Source: B10-G9 sp964627755 | GTDB lineage: Bacteria; Chloroflexota; Anaerolineae; Anaerolineales; UBA11858 | Assembly: GCA_964627755.1 (NCBI GenBank) | Contig: CAZVIH010000013.1 | Coordinates: 1 to 64,000 of the forward strand | Reading direction: 5' to 3' | Length of the DNA stretch: 64,000 nucleotides | Shown here: one piece after another, positions 62,359 through 64,000 of the stretch | How the letters are laid out: each line of letters begins with the position of its first letter | Position numbering within the stretch: the stretch's first letter is position 1 | The notes under the pieces: generated by a model | The model's input: the letters and a program-made list of their open reading frames with translations, nothing else | Told to the model about the DNA's origin: nothing | Databases searched by the model: none | Program-made: the position numbers and the translations under genes

Positions 62359-63966
62359 CTAACCTTTTACTTTTTTATCTCCCAGCAGCTTTTTCATCTG
62401 ATCCTGGGTAGGTTTCATGTGGGGCGGTTTGGTATGTGCCAGATCAGCACCCTGACTTTGCTGGTAATCCATATACATCCCAAAAGCTCCCGGATTAAGC
62501 ATCGATATTGAAATTGCCGTATAACCAAGCATCTTTTCTAGATCGTCATAATCAGAATTGATTTCCCTTAAGGCAGCGCTGATTTGGGCTTCAACTTTCT
62601 CTGTGTTCAGATCGGATACTGATTTTAGCTCAATGAAGAGCCGCAAATATGTTTTATTGTTTTTAATCTCTTTTCGGGCAACCCATTCGTAGTAATCAAG
62701 GTCAGTTTTTTCCAGAGCTTGCCAAATATCTTTTTCTGTGATCAATGCAAATCCTGCGATATTTATGATATCGCTATCTCTGGAGTAGAACTGTACTTGA
62801 GGGAGGTCAATATCCAACTCGTCGTCTCTAAGTGAAATTACCTCAAAAAGATCGCCAATCCGGTAGCGTGTAAAGATACCACCATGGAAATTGGTGAATA
62901 CCAATTCATAAACCCCAAGCTCTAATTCGTTATATAGGACAGTTTTTGGTTGATAGTCCGGATCCACTTTGTTTTTATTATGTTCCTCATGGGGAATAAA
63001 TTCCAGGAAGTTGTTTTCACAAAAGAATGACATTCCCGCGTAATTCCAGGCTTGCATACACATCGATCCACCTTCAGTGCAAGCGTACCCTTCCAGCGGC
63101 TTTTTACCCCAATAGTATTCAATTTGCTTTTTATAAATGGAAGCATCTACTCCGCCAGTCATAATACCTTTCAATTTCCAGACATCTTTTGGTAGAACTT
63201 TTCCACCCTTAATTTTTGCAGTAGCGTAACCTTTCAGCAATCTCCAAAGCACGTCTGGCCGGAGCATTTTAGCTGTAATTTTTACTGAACCGGAGCCTTT
63301 TTCAAATTGTTCTCCAATTCCAACCAATATACTGGCAAGTCCGTAGAAAAAATCCAAACCTTCAACCATGGCTAACTTAAATCCAGATTGAATACGGTCT
63401 CGAAAGCCCATTTCATCTCCTTCCTTGAGTGAAGGAAGGAATCGAAGTTTCATTTGTCCATCCGCACTTTTGGAAATCTCTCCAGACATATAAGGACTTG
63501 GAGCTGTTGCCAAAAGAACAGTATCGTTAGGCTCTAATAAAACCTCGCCCTTTTTTGTACAAGAAGCTAAGATCATGGAACCGGTAACAGACTCGCCAAG
63601 ACGGTCAAACATCTTTTGGCTATAAGGAGCCCATTTCCATCTAAAAGTGCCACTCCTGCCCGAAGTGTGCGCCCAGGCAACCGGTTCACGAGGAAGGACA
63701 TCGGTTCTTTTTTCATCGAGGAGTTCATGATAATCTTGATATGTTGTCAGAGGCACATTTTTGCGGAATTCTTCTACACTCTTTGGGATCTTGTCACCCA
63801 TCAGCATGCGCCCCATCATGCTGCTTCCTAATAGATTGATCTGCTCCAGGAGGAGCCGTTCCTGAATTTCCATGAATTCATCGATGCTCAAATCAAGAAA
63901 ACCCAAATACTTCATCCAAATTTCTTTCTGACGTCCTTGTTCGAGTAAAGTATTAAAATCAGTCAT
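62359..63966 (-). CDS. GH3-family acyl-adenylating enzyme
   Basis: 535 residues resembling the GH3 auxin-responsive promoter family, which activates carboxylic acids as acyl-adenylates and joins them to amino acids. Signature regions: AHTSGRSGTFRWKW (phosphate loop), GYACTEGGSMCMQ (adenylate motif) and FTRYRIGDLFEVIS, plus a C-terminal mobile domain. In bacteria the substrates are largely unknown. GGAG precedes the ATG. It is first in a two-gene unit with the HD-GYP protein, hinting that its product or substrate is linked to that sensor. Confidence 0.85.
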   Translation of the reverse strand: MTDFNTLLEQGRQKEIWMKYLGFLDLSIDEFMEIQERLLLEQINLLGSSMMGRMLMGDKIPKSVEEFRKNVPLTTYQDYHELLDEKRTDVLPREPVAWAHTSGRSGTFRWKWAPYSQKMFDRLGESVTGSMILASCTKKGEVLLEPNDTVLLATAPSPYMSGEISKSADGQMKLRFLPSLKEGDEMGFRDRIQSGFKLAMVEGLDFFYGLASILVGIGEQFEKGSGSVKITAKMLRPDVLWRLLKGYATAKIKGGKVLPKDVWKLKGIMTGGVDASIYKKQIEYYWGKKPLEGYACTEGGSMCMQAWNYAGMSFFCENNFLEFIPHEEHNKNKVDPDYQPKTVLYNELELGVYELVFTNFHGGIFTRYRIGDLFEVISLRDDELDIDLPQVQFYSRDSDIINIAGFALITEKDIWQALEKTDLDYYEWVARKEIKNNKTYLRLFIELKSVSDLNTEKVEAQISAALREINSDYDDLEKMLGYTAISISMLNPGAFGMYMDYQQSQGADLAHTKPPHMKPTQDQMKKLLGDKKVKG

Positions 63967-64000
63967 TTTTTCTCCCGTTCCCTTGTGATTGAATTGATAA

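Overview
The window reads as a stretch of chromosome from an anaerobic bacterium of the Chloroflexota, most likely class Anaerolineae. This is an inference from gene content and style: lipoproteins with Thr/Pro-rich linkers, very large PAS/GAF/HD-GYP sensors, CooC-type ATPases with a DUF3786 protein, an ADP-forming acyl-CoA synthetase, a GH3-family protein, several TTG starts, and some genes whose start codon lies 6-7 bases after a -10 box. No phage, transposase, CRISPR array or rRNA operon was seen.

Layout. 1-3.3 kb: the tail of an upstream gene, a strong terminator, and a Fur-family regulator with a zinc/manganese ABC importer (ZnuA-C-B type) behind a perfect Fur/Zur-like operator. 3.5-14 kb, minus strand: a multidrug-type ABC exporter, an M29 aminopeptidase, two secreted or membrane-anchored surface proteins, queG, and an Ig-like/TolB-propeller protein. 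14-19.8 kb, plus strand: a flippase-like membrane protein, a response regulator, a FAD oxidoreductase, a cNMP-binding/NifU-like/small membrane protein operon, and an M20 peptidase. 19.9-22.1 kb, minus strand: two CooC-like ATPases and a DUF3786 protein, with no CO dehydrogenase in the window.

22.4-26.2 kb holds the most striking regulatory region. A consensus promoter is followed by a 24-codon leader peptide, a foldable RNA with mutually exclusive pairings and two tandem intrinsic terminators. After these come four closely spaced genes: MFS efflux pump, double GNAT acetyltransferase, HAD hydrolase and class I methyltransferase. It looks like an attenuator-controlled resistance or detoxification operon. 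26.4-28.9 kb: radA-dus, divergent from a small unknown gene with a LexA-like operator at its promoter. 29-35.7 kb: paired membrane-anchored paralogues, a LysM/M23 peptidase, an orphan solute-binding lipoprotein, rnhA, and an M1-type peptidase lipoprotein.

35.8-52.3 kb is a signalling island: a NarL-type regulator with an 1801-residue kinase carrying ten PAS domains, two stand-alone receivers, a 1393-residue REC-GGDEF-REC-PAS-PAS-GAF-GAF-GAF-HD-GYP protein, an NMT1/THI5-like binding lipoprotein, and a Cache/HAMP/PAS kinase with an Rcp1-type receiver. 52.6-52.9 kb: tRNA-Phe, tRNA-Gly and tRNA-Cys on the minus strand. 53-64 kb: small conserved genes (including a metallo-beta-lactamase-fold protein with a degenerate metal motif), uvrA, an ADP-forming acyl-CoA synthetase, and a tightly coupled pair of a GH3-like adenylating enzyme and a membrane GAF-GAF-HD-GYP protein.

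Product names come from reading motifs and overall sequence resemblance, without database searches. Domain boundaries are approximate.
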